Positions 1-8,604 of a stretch of 64,000 bases of DNA are shown here, piece by piece. How positions within the stretch are numbered: position 1 is the stretch's first letter; every line of letters starts with the position of its first letter. The stretch is from Pseudophaeobacter arcticus DSM 23566 (GTDB taxonomy: Bacteria; Pseudomonadota; Alphaproteobacteria; Rhodobacterales; Rhodobacteraceae): contig NZ_KI421507.1 of the NCBI RefSeq assembly GCF_000473205.1, positions 3,333,057-3,397,056 of the forward strand, written 5' to 3'. Position numbers and translations under genes: made by a program. The notes below the pieces were generated by a model. The model was not told the origin of the DNA and made no database searches. It saw only the letters and a list, made by a program, of their open reading frames with translations.

Positions 1-1
1 G

Positions 2-313
2 CGGCTTGAAATCGGCTCCACCTGGTATCGCAAATCGGTACAGCGCTCGGGGTTGAACACCGAATGCAAACTGCTGATGCTGCGCCACGCCTTTGAGGAT
101 CTTGATGCCATCGCGGTGGAGTTCCGAACCCATGTGATCAACCACCAAAGCCGCCGTGCAATTGAACGTCTCGGGGCGAAACTCGATGGTATCTTACGGG
201 CCCATATGCGGATGGGTAACGGCAGTCTCCGCGACACGGCAGTCTATTCGATCATCGCACCGGAATGGCCAACCATTCAGGCCCATCTGAACCATCTTAT
301 GACCCGGTATTGA
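2..313 (+). CDS. GNAT family N-acetyltransferase, C-terminal part (cut by window edge)
   Basis: The reading frame is open from the left edge and ends in TGA. The visible 103 residues read like the C-terminal half of a RimJ/RimL-like GNAT acetyltransferase: an E-I-G-S-T-W-Y segment, then the N-T-E-C-K-L-L-M-L helix, then N-H-Q-S-R-R-A-I-E-R-L-G-A, which is the usual acetyl-CoA-side helix of this subfamily. Such enzymes acetylate amines, including protein N-termini. The substrate cannot be told from this fragment. The N-terminal half lies outside the window, so no start can be given. Confidence 0.75.
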   Translation, partial: RLEIGSTWYRKSVQRSGLNTECKLLMLRHAFEDLDAIAVEFRTHVINHQSRRAIERLGAKLDGILRAHMRMGNGSLRDTAVYSIIAPEWPTIQAHLNHLMTRY

Positions 314-394
314 TCGGCGCGGCGGATCAAGGGGGCCACCTCAGCCACTTTATCCAGCTGTTCTCCCCTGCGAAAGCTATGTCCCAAACGCCAC

Positions 395-471
395 AGCGCC
401 GCGCATCAGCGCGGCGCTGGGCCCAACGGGAGGCAGGCATTCTTTGAATGACAACACCGGGCGGGAGCCCC
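395..471 (+). repeat. Two-hairpin intergenic element, copy A
   Basis: Stem 1 is a perfect 10-bp GC-rich inverted repeat (395-404 with 409-418, loop ATCA). It is followed by the linker CCCAACGGGAGG (422-433), a short stem 2 (CATTC-TTT-GAATG, 438-450) and CGGGCGGGAGCCCC (458-471). It lies between the convergent GNAT and permease genes, 19 bp from the permease stop. See copies at 20648, 25360, 29889, 63585 and 63889. Confidence 0.75.
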
Positions 472-489
472 ACCCGAAGCCCTTGCCGA

Positions 490-1539
490 TCAGATCAGCT
501 GGAACAGGATCCCCGCGACAATGGCGCCACTGACACCAAGCCCCAGATAGGTGGCAAAGACCTTTGGTTTGACCAGGGACCAGACCGCCGCCATCGCCGG
601 GATCGAGCTCACAGCCCCGGCCACCATAAAGGACATCGCGGCACCGGCGCTCATGCCCTGCCCCATCAGCCCTGCCAACAGGGGCGGCGCCACATAGGAG
701 TTGAGATAGGCCGGCATCCCCACCAGTGCCGCGAGGATAATCGGCACCACGCCGTCGCCACCAACCAGACCTGCGATCAGATCAGCGGGAACGTAATGCA
801 CCAGAATTGCCTCCAGCACATAGGCCAGCGCCAGCCACTTCAGCAGGAACAAACCATTGCTGACAAACTCGGCGCGGAATTTCAGGCGACGTGCCGCATC
901 TTGCCAGAATTTCCAGTGTGGCGTGTCATCCAGCTTTGGAGCAGAAGAACAGCAGCTGGAACAGCTCGGTGCCTGTTTCAACGGATCGGCAAAGGCCCCC
1001 TGTCCCATCAGAGCTTTGACAAAGAAGCCGCCAAACAGCCCCAGGGCCACAGCAATCACGGCTTTGCCAATGGCAAAGTCCCAGCCCAGCGCGCCTGCGG
1101 TAATCAGCAGGGTTGGTGGGTCGATCAGGGGCGAGGCCAGCCAGAAGGCCATCACCGCAGAAAGCGGCGCGCCCAGCGCCAGAAGCCCCGCAATAAAGGG
1201 GATCACCTCACATGAGCAGAACGGCGCCAAGCCGCCAAAGACCGCCGCCAGAAAGATCATCCGCACCTCACGCCCAACAAAGGCGCGCGCCACCATCGCC
1301 TCGGCCCCGGTGGCCTTGAGATAGGCCAAAAGCAGAACCGCAAACAGGATGTATCGCCCGGTATGCGCCAAAGCCGCAGCAGCAAAGCCAATCACAGCCT
1401 GAAAATTACCCGGATCCAGAACCGCCACGGCAACCAGGATAAGAACACTCAGAGTCCAGGGCGTTTTCAGCCATTCAAGCGATAGTCCAACTGGCTTGGT
1501 GGCTGGTTTGGAAGAGTTTTGCGAAAGATCAGCCATCAT
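490..1539 (-). CDS. Permease of the DUF318/ArsP-like family
   Basis: A 349-residue integral membrane protein with about eight hydrophobic segments, of the permease family that includes the methylarsenite exporter ArsP and SO_0444-type metal exporters. Two features support this: the membrane motif P-F-C-S-C-E-V-I-P in the first half, and a central cytoplasmic loop with a Cys-rich patch C-S-S-C-C-S-S typical of metal-handling members. The start is ATG at 1539, with a second ATG at 1536. It overlaps the end of the arsR-like gene by 11 bp, so the two are co-transcribed and probably translationally coupled. Export of a trivalent (organo)arsenical or a soft metal is inferred from the regulator and the cysteines; the exact substrate is unknown. 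Confidence 0.8.
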   Translation of the reverse strand: MMADLSQNSSKPATKPVGLSLEWLKTPWTLSVLILVAVAVLDPGNFQAVIGFAAAALAHTGRYILFAVLLLAYLKATGAEAMVARAFVGREVRMIFLAAVFGGLAPFCSCEVIPFIAGLLALGAPLSAVMAFWLASPLIDPPTLLITAGALGWDFAIGKAVIAVALGLFGGFFVKALMGQGAFADPLKQAPSCSSCCSSAPKLDDTPHWKFWQDAARRLKFRAEFVSNGLFLLKWLALAYVLEAILVHYVPADLIAGLVGGDGVVPIILAALVGMPAYLNSYVAPPLLAGLMGQGMSAGAAMSFMVAGAVSSIPAMAAVWSLVKPKVFATYLGLGVSGAIVAGILFQLI

Positions 1540-1843
1540 TTGCCGCCTTGTTCTGGAGAAGATCAGCGCAGCACTCGCTCAGGATAAAGCCCGCCAGTTT
1601 TTCCAATTGTTCAAAATTTGCCCGGTTCAGGGTGCTTCGGCCGGCCCGCGCCTGATCAACGAGGCCAGCGCCGGTCAGAAATTTCAAATGATGCGCCAGG
1701 GTCGAGGGGGCAATGCCCGTTCGCTCCTGAATTTCACCAACTGTCAGGCCCTCGCGGCCTGCCCGGATAAGGCTGCGCAGCACCTGAAGACGCGATTCAG
1801 AGCCCATTGCAGCAAATCCCTGCGCTGCTTCTTCCCACAACAT
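1529..1843 (-). CDS. ArsR-family transcriptional regulator
   Basis: A 104-residue winged-helix repressor. The DNA-recognition region reads T-G-I-A-P-S-T-L-A-H-H-L-K-F-L, the classic ArsR helix. A vicinal cysteine pair (Cys91-Cys92) near the C-terminus resembles the C-terminal metalloid site of some ArsR proteins, such as the Acidithiobacillus type. The start at 1843 is chosen because AGGAGG lies just upstream; an upstream in-frame extension to 1954 has no such support and would run through the likely operator. It is the first gene of an operon with the permease and probably represses both until a thiophilic metal or metalloid binds. Confidence 0.88.
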   Translation of the reverse strand: MLWEEAAQGFAAMGSESRLQVLRSLIRAGREGLTVGEIQERTGIAPSTLAHHLKFLTGAGLVDQARAGRSTLNRANFEQLEKLAGFILSECCADLLQNKAANDG

Positions 1844-1863
1844 GTTGAACCTCCTTTGATTCG

Positions 1864-1879
1864 ATACAACTAGTTTTAT
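1864..1879. promoter_or_regulatory. Candidate ArsR operator
   Basis: ATACAACTAGTTTTAT is a near-perfect palindrome around CTAG (7 of 8 pairs match) in the 126-bp space between the divergent arsR-like and tauR genes, about 20 bp upstream of the ArsR start. Position and AT-rich symmetry fit an autoregulatory operator. No binding data. Confidence 0.45.
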
Positions 1880-1916
1880 GGTTTTAATTTCCAAAAGCAA
1901 CCCATGAATCGTCTTC

Positions 1917-1932
1917 CTGGCAGTAAGTCCAG
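1917..1932 (-). promoter_or_regulatory. Candidate TauR half-site near the tauR start
   Basis: Read on the minus strand this is CTGGACTTACTGCCAG. It contains a 9/10 match to CTGGACYTAA, the repeat I recall as the TauR-binding motif of Rhodobacter capsulatus. It lies 38 bp upstream of the tauR ATG. The motif is from memory and only one copy is clear. Confidence 0.3.
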
Positions 1933-1969
1933 ATTGCGCCTGCGTTATGTCCACCCTAAGGTGCCCCTC

Positions 1970-3439
1970 ATGGCTATATCCGTTGACACATTTTTCCTGA
2001 ATTCAGACGCCCAGGGCACCCTGCAGGCGCAGATCCAGGAAATGATCGCCGAGGGCATTCTCTCGGGGCGTTTTCGCGTAGGTGAAAAACTGCCGTCCTC
2101 GCGAAAACTGGCGCTGCATCTGGGCATTAGCCGCATCACCGTCACGCTGGCCTATACCGAGCTGTTGGCAAATGATTACCTGACTTCGCGCGGGCGGTCC
2201 GGGTATTTTGTGTCGGAAAACGCGCCTGTCCCGCCCAGCTACACCCCACCTGTGCAATCCAGTGAAGCGGTGGACTGGGACCATGTTCTGGTGCGCAAAT
2301 TCACCGGCGGTGACACCCCGCGCAAAGCCCGCGACTGGCGCAGTTATCGCTACCCCTTTATCTATGGTCAGGCCGATCCCTCGCTGTTTGACCATGCCAA
2401 CTGGCGGCTTTGCTCGCTGCGCGCCCTGGGCCAAAAAGACTTTGCGGCGCTGACAGACGACTATTTCGACCAGGACGACCCCCTGTTGATCGAATACATC
2501 GCCCGCCATACCCTGCCCCGTCGTGGCGTCATTGCACGGCCCGAACAGATCCTGATCACCCTTGGCGCTCAAAACGCCCTCTGGCTGGCCGGCCAGCTTT
2601 TGTTGAACCGCAAAAGCAAGGCCACCATCGAAGATCCGACCTACTATACCCTGCGCGACCAGTTGCATCATGTGGGCTGTCAGGTCGATTGCATCCCTGT
2701 GGATCAAGACGGTCTGCCACCACAGGAAATATCTGAAGATACGGATGTGATCTTTTGCACCCCAAGTCATCAAAGCCCAACCACGGCAACCATGCCCATG
2801 GCCCGGCGCCGTGAATTGCTGCGCCGCGCCCATGACATTGATGCGGTCATTGTCGAAGATGACTATGAATTTGAGATGTCCTTTATGGGGGCGCCCTCTC
2901 CGGCCCTGAAGTCGCTCGATTCCGATGGCCGGGTGATCTATGTCGGCAGTTTCTCCAAATCCCTGTTCCCCGGATTGCGACTGGGCTACATCGTCGGTTC
3001 CGAGCCCTTTATTCGCCAGGCCCGCGCCCTGCGCGCCAATGTCCTGCGCCACCCCCCGGGCCATGTGCAACGCACGGTCGCCTATTTCCTGTCTCTGGGG
3101 CACTATGATGCCCAGATCCGGCGCACCGCAAAGGTTCTGCAGGATCGCCGCCAGGTGATCGAAGAAGCCATCACCGAACATGGGCTGACAGTGTCGGGCG
3201 AGGGCGTCTATGGGGGCTCATCCTTGTGGATGCAGGCGCCCGATGGCATCGACATGGCTCAGATTGCTGAGCAGTTGAAACCTGACAGCGTCATTGTTGA
3301 GCCCGGTGCCCCGTTCTTTTCGGCGCAGAATCGCCAGCACAACTACTTTCGGCTTGGGTATTCCTCAATTTCAGCCAACCGCATCGCTCCCGGCTTGGCC
3401 CTTTTGGCCCAGGCGCTGAAACAAGCGGGATCGGGGTAG
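1970..3439 (+). CDS. tauR: MocR-type GntR/aminotransferase regulator, probable TauR
   Basis: 489 residues: an N-terminal GntR winged helix (about residues 15-75, with L-P-S-S-R-K-L-A-L-H-L-G-I-S-R-I-T-V) joined to a type I aminotransferase domain. The predicted PLP-binding lysine is Lys330 in S-F-S-K-S-L-F-P-G-L-R. This is the MocR architecture of TauR, the taurine-responsive activator of xsc-type genes in Rhodobacterales. The start at 1970 fits the family N-terminus and has AAGGTG upstream; an upstream in-frame ATG (1904) lacks a good ribosome site. The gene sits directly before xsc in the same direction. The assignment to TauR rather than another MocR protein rests on that context. Confidence 0.82.
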   Translation: MAISVDTFFLNSDAQGTLQAQIQEMIAEGILSGRFRVGEKLPSSRKLALHLGISRITVTLAYTELLANDYLTSRGRSGYFVSENAPVPPSYTPPVQSSEAVDWDHVLVRKFTGGDTPRKARDWRSYRYPFIYGQADPSLFDHANWRLCSLRALGQKDFAALTDDYFDQDDPLLIEYIARHTLPRRGVIARPEQILITLGAQNALWLAGQLLLNRKSKATIEDPTYYTLRDQLHHVGCQVDCIPVDQDGLPPQEISEDTDVIFCTPSHQSPTTATMPMARRRELLRRAHDIDAVIVEDDYEFEMSFMGAPSPALKSLDSDGRVIYVGSFSKSLFPGLRLGYIVGSEPFIRQARALRANVLRHPPGHVQRTVAYFLSLGHYDAQIRRTAKVLQDRRQVIEEAITEHGLTVSGEGVYGGSSLWMQAPDGIDMAQIAEQLKPDSVIVEPGAPFFSAQNRQHNYFRLGYSSISANRIAPGLALLAQALKQAGSG

Positions 3440-3482
3440 CCAGCCCTGGCCGGGGGCCTGATCCAGACCAGCAGAGACAGCG

Positions 3483-3509
3483 ATTAATGAGATTTTTCAT
3501 CTCATTAAT
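3483..3509. repeat. Perfect AT-rich inverted repeat after tauR
   Basis: Two 11-bp arms, ATTAATGAGAT and its exact complement, are separated by TTTTC in the tauR-xsc spacer, 44 bp after the tauR stop. It is followed by TTTTACAAT. It could be a weak terminator for tauR or an operator for xsc. It is much more AT-rich than its surroundings. Confidence 0.6.
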
Positions 3510-3612
3510 TTTACAATCAAAGCCATGGGTTCCCGCGTGACCCTTTGAAGCAATTGAAAGAATTCCACTTTGCTGGGGAGGCTTCTGGTTTTGGCTCTAT
3601 CCGCGTTTGGAA

Positions 3613-3622
3613 CTGGCCCTAA
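3613..3622 (+). promoter_or_regulatory. Candidate TauR site upstream of xsc
   Basis: CTGGCCCTAA matches the recalled TauR repeat CTGGACYTAA at 9 of 10 positions and lies 85 bp upstream of the xsc ATG. A weaker partner (CTGCCTAA) follows at 3639-3646. Footprinting would be needed to confirm it. Confidence 0.3.
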
Positions 3623-3706
3623 CTGCGCGGGCATAGTCTGCCTAAACCGGTGGTAATCCCCGGTAACTGACCGGGGCTCTATGCGTCTCACTTAGGAGCA
3701 CCCGCC

Positions 3707-5479
3707 ATGAAAATGACCACCGAGGAAGCCTTTGTAAAAACCTTGCAAATGCACGGCATCCAGCATGCATTTGGGATTATTGGCTCGGCGATGATGCCGA
3801 TTTCCGATATCTTCCCCAAAGCAGGCATCACCTTTTGGGACTGCGCCCATGAGGGTTCTGGCGGCATGATGGCAGATGGCTACACCCGCGCGACTGGCAA
3901 AATGTCGATGATGATCGCCCAGAACGGCCCCGGCATTACCAATTTTGTCACCGCCGTCAAAACCGCTTACTGGAACCACACGCCGCTGCTGCTGGTCACA
4001 CCGCAGGCCGCCAACAAGACCATCGGTCAGGGCGGTTTCCAGGAGATGGAGCAGATGCGCATGTTTTCCGACTGCGTCTGCTACCAGGAAGAGGTCCGTG
4101 ATCCCTCCCGCGTGGCCGAAGTTCTCAGCCGGGTGATCATGCAGGCCAAGCGATGCTCGGCCCCGGCACAGCTGAACATCCCGCGCGACATGTGGACCCA
4201 GATCGTCGACATTGAGCTGCCCCAAATTGTAGAATTTGAACGCCCCGGCGGCGGTGAAGCCTCGCTGCAAGAAGCCGCCAACCTGCTGTCCAGTGCCAAG
4301 TTCCCCGTTATTCTGAACGGTGCCGGCGTGGTTCTGGCCGGAGGCATTGACGCCTCTAAAGAGCTGGCTGAGCGTCTGGGCGCCCCTGTCTGTGTTGGCT
4401 ATCAGCACAATGACGCCTTCCCCGGTTCGCACCCGCTGTTTGCCGGACCGCTGGGCTATAACGGCTCCAAGGCCGGCATGGAGCTCATCGCCAAGGCGGA
4501 TGTTGTGCTGGCCCTTGGCTCGCGCCTGAACCCGTTCTCGACCCTGCCCGGTTATGGCATCGACTACTGGCCTACCGAGGCGAAGATCATCCAGGTCGAC
4601 ATCAACCCCGACCGCATCGGCCTGACCAAAAAGGTCACAGTTGGCATCGTGGGCGACGCCAAAAAGGTTGCCACCTCGATCCTCGAAAAGCTGTCTGACA
4701 CCGCTGGTGACGACGGTCGTGATGATCGCATGACCTTGATCTCCACCGCAAAATCCACCTGGGCGCAGCAGCTCAGCTCGATGGATCACGAGGACGACGA
4801 TCCCGGCACCACCTGGAACGAACGCGCCCGCGCCGATAAACCAGAATGGATGAGCCCACGCATGGCCTGGCGTGCAATCCAGTCTGCGCTGCCAAAAGAG
4901 GCGATCATCTCGTCTGATATTGGCAACAACTGCGCCATCGGCAACGCCTACCCCTCCTTTGATGCCAGCCGCAAATATCTGGCGCCCGGCCTGTTTGGCC
5001 CCTGTGGGTATGGCCTGCCAGCGGTTGTTGGTGCCAAGATCGGCTGCCCTGATGTACCGGTTGTCGGCTTTTCCGGTGATGGCGCCTTTGGCATTGCCGT
5101 GACCGAGCTCACCGCCATTGGCCGCAGCGAGTGGCCCGCCGTGACGCAGGTGGTGTTCCGCAACTACCAGTGGGGCGCGGAAAAGCGCAACTCGACCCTG
5201 TGGTTCGACGACAACTTTGTCGGCACCGAGCTGGACCAGCAGGTCTCTTACGCAGGTATCGCCACAGCCTGTGGCCTGAAAGGCGTCATTGCCCGCACCA
5301 TGGATGAGCTGACAGCCGCCCTATCGCAAGCCGTCGAAGACCAGAAAAACGGTATCACCACCCTTATCGAGGCGATGATCAACCAGGAACTGGGTGAACC
5401 CTTCCGCCGCGACGCGATGAAAAAGCCTGTCGAGGTTGCAGGTATCGACGCCGCAGACATGCGCGAACAGCAGGTCTGA
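3707..5479 (+). CDS. xsc: Sulfoacetaldehyde acetyltransferase
   Basis: A 590-residue thiamine-diphosphate enzyme that cleaves sulfoacetaldehyde with phosphate to sulfite and acetyl phosphate, the desulfonation step for taurine and related C2 sulfonates. The N-terminal ThDP-fold domain carries the catalytic Glu49 (C-A-H-E-G-S-G-G-M-M-A-D-G-Y). The central domain is of the TPP-enzyme M type, and the C-terminal domain has the cofactor motif G-D-G (457-459) followed by N-Y-Q-W-G-A-E-K-R-N, a stretch characteristic of Xsc. Length matches the family. The start has AGGAG at 3694. The next gene begins 5 bp after the stop, so this heads an operon with the exporter, ackA and probably the genes up to soeC. 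Confidence 0.95.
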   Translation: MKMTTEEAFVKTLQMHGIQHAFGIIGSAMMPISDIFPKAGITFWDCAHEGSGGMMADGYTRATGKMSMMIAQNGPGITNFVTAVKTAYWNHTPLLLVTPQAANKTIGQGGFQEMEQMRMFSDCVCYQEEVRDPSRVAEVLSRVIMQAKRCSAPAQLNIPRDMWTQIVDIELPQIVEFERPGGGEASLQEAANLLSSAKFPVILNGAGVVLAGGIDASKELAERLGAPVCVGYQHNDAFPGSHPLFAGPLGYNGSKAGMELIAKADVVLALGSRLNPFSTLPGYGIDYWPTEAKIIQVDINPDRIGLTKKVTVGIVGDAKKVATSILEKLSDTAGDDGRDDRMTLISTAKSTWAQQLSSMDHEDDDPGTTWNERARADKPEWMSPRMAWRAIQSALPKEAIISSDIGNNCAIGNAYPSFDASRKYLAPGLFGPCGYGLPAVVGAKIGCPDVPVVGFSGDGAFGIAVTELTAIGRSEWPAVTQVVFRNYQWGAEKRNSTLWFDDNFVGTELDQQVSYAGIATACGLKGVIARTMDELTAALSQAVEDQKNGITTLIEAMINQELGEPFRRDAMKKPVEVAGIDAADMREQQV

Positions 5480-5484
5480 TCCGG

Positions 5485-6231
5485 ATGGAGCTGCCCTTTG
5501 ATCTGACGGCAGGCCAAGGGGCATATCTGGCCGCTGCATTATTTGCAGCGGCCTATATCCGCGGCTACTCTGGCTTTGGGTTTTCCGCGATCTTTATTAT
5601 TCTGGCCGCCCTGACCACCAATCCGCTGCCACTGATCCCGGTGATTTTTGCCTGTGAAATTACCATGACCCTGTTTCAGGCCCGGGGCATTCGCGCCCAT
5701 GTGGACTGGTCCCGTGTGCGTCCCTTGCTGATTGGGGCTGCCATCGCCACCATTCCATCCGTGACCGTCATGGCCCATCTCGGTGAAAATCAGGCGCGAC
5801 TGGCTATCTCAGCCGTTATTTTGATGCTGAGCCTGATCCTGCTGAGCGGCTGGCAGCTGCGTCGCCAGATTGGCTTTGGTGGCAATCTCTCGGTTGGTTT
5901 TTTGTCCGGCATGGTCAATAGCGCCGGTGTTGGTGGCCTGCCTGCGGCGGCCTTCCTGACCGCGCAACCGCTGGCCCCGGCGGTGTTTCGCGCCACCATG
6001 ATTGTCTTTCTCACTGGCATTGACCTGATGGCCCTGCCGGTGATGCATGCCAATGGTCTGACTGGCGGCGAGACCCTCATTGGTGTGCTGCTGGCCTTTC
6101 CCATTCTGGGGCTTGGCATCTGGGCCGGGGGACTGCGGTTTTCCTCTGCCTCACAGGCGCAGTTTCGCCGGGTGATCGTCATTCTGCTGACCCTGTTTTC
6201 CGTTCTCAACATCCTGAAGGTGGTGCTATGA
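5485..6231 (+). CDS. TSUP (TauE/SafE) family membrane exporter
   Basis: A 248-residue membrane protein with about eight transmembrane helices and the G-Y-S-G-F-G-F-S segment seen near the start of TSUP proteins. Family members TauE and SafE export sulfite or sulfoacetate in sulfonate-degrading bacteria. Here the gene is sandwiched between xsc (5 bp gap) and ackA (4-bp ATGA overlap), so efflux of the sulfite released by Xsc is the most likely role. TSUP proteins also carry other anions, so the substrate is inferred from context only. Confidence 0.85.
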   Translation: MELPFDLTAGQGAYLAAALFAAAYIRGYSGFGFSAIFIILAALTTNPLPLIPVIFACEITMTLFQARGIRAHVDWSRVRPLLIGAAIATIPSVTVMAHLGENQARLAISAVILMLSLILLSGWQLRRQIGFGGNLSVGFLSGMVNSAGVGGLPAAAFLTAQPLAPAVFRATMIVFLTGIDLMALPVMHANGLTGGETLIGVLLAFPILGLGIWAGGLRFSSASQAQFRRVIVILLTLFSVLNILKVVL

Positions 6232-7382
6232 GCGATCCTACAGATATCCTGGTGCTGAATACCGGGTCTTCATCTGTAAAATTCGCGGTCTTTGACGCCC
6301 AGCTGCACGAACGGATAAGCGGTGTCGCCGATGGCATTGGCGGCAGTGGAATCCTGCGCATCGGCGCACACAAGGAAGTGCTGGCTCTGCCTGATCACAG
6401 GCAGGCCCTCATGGCGGTTCTGGACCGGCTCACCCAGCGAGGCACGGGCCCGGACAGCCTGCGCGCGGTGGCGCATCGGGTGGTCCATGGTGGCACGAGC
6501 CTTACCATGCCCACGCGTATCACCCCAACCGTGCGCGCCGCGATCCAGGCATGTGTGCCGCTGGCACCGCTGCACAACCCGCACGCGCTGTTGGCGATTG
6601 ATGCCCTGGACCACCTGGCACCGGATCTGCCGCAATACGCCAGTTTTGACACCGCCTTTCACGCCACCACCCCCGAAGTCGCCAGCCGCTACGCCCTGCC
6701 GCCTCAGGCTGAGGCTCTGGGTCTGCGCCGCTACGGGTTTCACGGGCTGTCCTACGCCTCAGTCTGCCGCCGGTTGCCAGAGATTTCGGCCGCGCCGCTT
6801 CCCGCCAGGCTGCTGGCGCTCCACCTCGGCAACGGCGCCTCTATCTGCGCCATCAAGAACGGCCAGTCCGTGGGCACAACCATGGGGTATTCCCCGCTGG
6901 AAGGGCTGACCATGGGCACCCGTGTCGGCACCCTGGACCCCAATGCCACACTCAGGCTGGCAGAAGAAATTGGCCTGCGCGAGACCAAGGAGATGTTGAA
7001 CACCCAGTCCGGTCTTGCAGGTCTGTCTGGCGGCTTGTCCGACATGCGGGCGCTGGAACAGGCGGGCACGCCTGAGGCGCAGTTTGCAATTGAACATTTC
7101 TGCTACTGGGCCATTCGCCACGGGCACAGTCTGATCGGCGCCATGGGGGGCTGCGATGCCATCGCCTTTACCGGCGGCATTGGCGAGAACGCCCGCAATA
7201 TTCGCGCCCGTATCCTTGATGGCTTTGCCTGGCTTGGCTGCAGCATCGACCCAGAGAAAAACGCCCAAAACGCCCCCTGCCTGACCACATCCACAGCAAC
7301 GCCCACGGCCTGGATCGTTCCGACAGAGGAAGAACGCCAGATCGCCCTGGATGCCGACACCCTGATCGGAGCGGCCACATGA
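6228..7382 (+). CDS. ackA: Acetate kinase
   Basis: 384 residues of the ASKHA acetate kinase family. Visible signatures are N-T-G-S-S-S-V-K (11-18), H-R-V-V-H-G-G, F-D-T-A-F-H, H-L-G-N-G-A-S, the substrate loop M-G-T-R-V-G-T-L-D-P and F-T-G-G-I-G-E-N-A near the C-terminus. It interconverts acetyl phosphate plus ADP with acetate plus ATP. Its start overlaps the exporter stop (ATGA), so it belongs to the xsc operon. Acetyl phosphate from Xsc can therefore yield ATP directly. Many characterised taurine clusters carry phosphate acetyltransferase (pta) at this point; none is seen here. Confidence 0.95.
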   Translation: MSDPTDILVLNTGSSSVKFAVFDAQLHERISGVADGIGGSGILRIGAHKEVLALPDHRQALMAVLDRLTQRGTGPDSLRAVAHRVVHGGTSLTMPTRITPTVRAAIQACVPLAPLHNPHALLAIDALDHLAPDLPQYASFDTAFHATTPEVASRYALPPQAEALGLRRYGFHGLSYASVCRRLPEISAAPLPARLLALHLGNGASICAIKNGQSVGTTMGYSPLEGLTMGTRVGTLDPNATLRLAEEIGLRETKEMLNTQSGLAGLSGGLSDMRALEQAGTPEAQFAIEHFCYWAIRHGHSLIGAMGGCDAIAFTGGIGENARNIRARILDGFAWLGCSIDPEKNAQNAPCLTTSTATPTAWIVPTEEERQIALDADTLIGAAT

Positions 7383-7530
7383 GCGTGACAGCACAGTCCC
7401 TTTTCTTTTCAAAACGTCACAACACCTGTGCCCCTTTCGGCAGGCAAAAGAAGCTGTCTCTCACTGCCGGGTATCCGTTGCGAAGGTCATATAGCCCAGG
7501 CCTGCGCCCCCCCGTTCTGAAAGCTCTGCT

Positions 7531-8568
7531 GTGACCAGCGCGATCCTGCCCAGCCGGACAAGGCAGAAGGTCCAGACCCTGCGCGCCAGCAGCAAAAAGC
7601 TGTTTCCTGGCGTTGCGGTGGCGCTGATTGTCGCCGTCACCGCGCAGTTTCTGGCAGACCATTACGCCACCCCGGCGATGCTGCTGGCATTGCTTTTAGG
7701 CATCGCCGTGAGCTTCCTGGGCGAAGAAGGCAAAACAGTTCCCGGCGTCGCCTTTTCGGCGCGGTCGCTGCTGCGTCTGGGCATTGCCTTGTTGGGCGTG
7801 CGGGTCTCGATGGGGTTGATGATGGCCCTGGGGTGGGATCTCATCGCGCTGGTTGTGGGCGGTGTGATTGCCACCATTGGTTTTGGCCTGCTGGTGGCAC
7901 GGTTCTTTGGCCATGGCTGGCGCTTTGCCCTGCTCACCGCCGGGTCCGTGGCGATCTGTGGCGCCTCCGCCGCCATGGCGATCAGTGCGATCCTGCCCCG
8001 CGACGAGCGTTCCGAGGAGCGACTGATCTTTACCGTGATGGGCGTCACCGTGCTGTCGACCATTGCCATGATCGCCTATCCTGTCTTGGTGAATTTCCTC
8101 GCGTTGAACCCGGTCCAGGCCGGCGTGTTTCTGGGCGGGACCATTCATGATGTCGCTCAGGTGGTCGGCGCGGGCTTTTCGATCTCGGAGCAGACCGGCG
8201 ATACAGCCACTCTGGTAAAGCTGATGCGCGTCGCCATGCTGGCCCCGATTGTATTGATGGCCTCGCTGATGATCCGCTCCTTTGCCGAGCTGCCCAAAGA
8301 TGGCCCCCGTCCGCCGCTGTTGCCTGGCTTTGTGGTTGCTTTTCTATTGCTCGCCGGGCTCAATTCCTTTGGGCTGATCCCAGCTATTGTCAGCGATTTT
8401 CTCAGCCAGTGGTCACGCTGGCTGCTGCTCACCGCCATTGCTGCTGTGGGCATGAAGACCAATCTAAAACAGGTACTGGCCGTTGGAGGCGCGGCCATCG
8501 CCTTAATCATCCTAGAAACAGCGTTCATTGCCGGGCTCATCCTGGCAGGGATCACGGTCCTGACCTGA
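7531..8568 (+). CDS. YeiH-family putative sulfate exporter
   Basis: 345 residues, about ten transmembrane helices, of the YeiH/PSE family (putative sulfate exporters). Recognisable parts are R-S-L-L-R-L-G-I-A-L-L-G-V-R, G-S-V-A-I-C-G-A-S-A-A-M-A and G-T-I-H-D-V-A-Q-V-V-G-A-G, all family hallmarks. The first plausible start is GTG at 7531, with no strong ribosome site; the next in-frame ATG at 7678 would cut a membrane helix. It lies 148 bp after ackA and 36 bp before soeA, so it probably removes the sulfate made by SoeABC. The family function is tentative in general. Confidence 0.8.
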   Translation: MTSAILPSRTRQKVQTLRASSKKLFPGVAVALIVAVTAQFLADHYATPAMLLALLLGIAVSFLGEEGKTVPGVAFSARSLLRLGIALLGVRVSMGLMMALGWDLIALVVGGVIATIGFGLLVARFFGHGWRFALLTAGSVAICGASAAMAISAILPRDERSEERLIFTVMGVTVLSTIAMIAYPVLVNFLALNPVQAGVFLGGTIHDVAQVVGAGFSISEQTGDTATLVKLMRVAMLAPIVLMASLMIRSFAELPKDGPRPPLLPGFVVAFLLLAGLNSFGLIPAIVSDFLSQWSRWLLLTAIAAVGMKTNLKQVLAVGGAAIALIILETAFIAGLILAGITVLT

Positions 8569-8604
8569 ATTCCGGTTTGAACAGACAAAGATAAGGGAGG
8601 CCAG

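Noticed and set aside
2003..3181. 392-codon open frame antisense to tauR
   Set aside because: A GC-rich shadow frame: no recognisable family, no ribosome site, and the opposite strand encodes an obvious MocR regulator with intact motifs.
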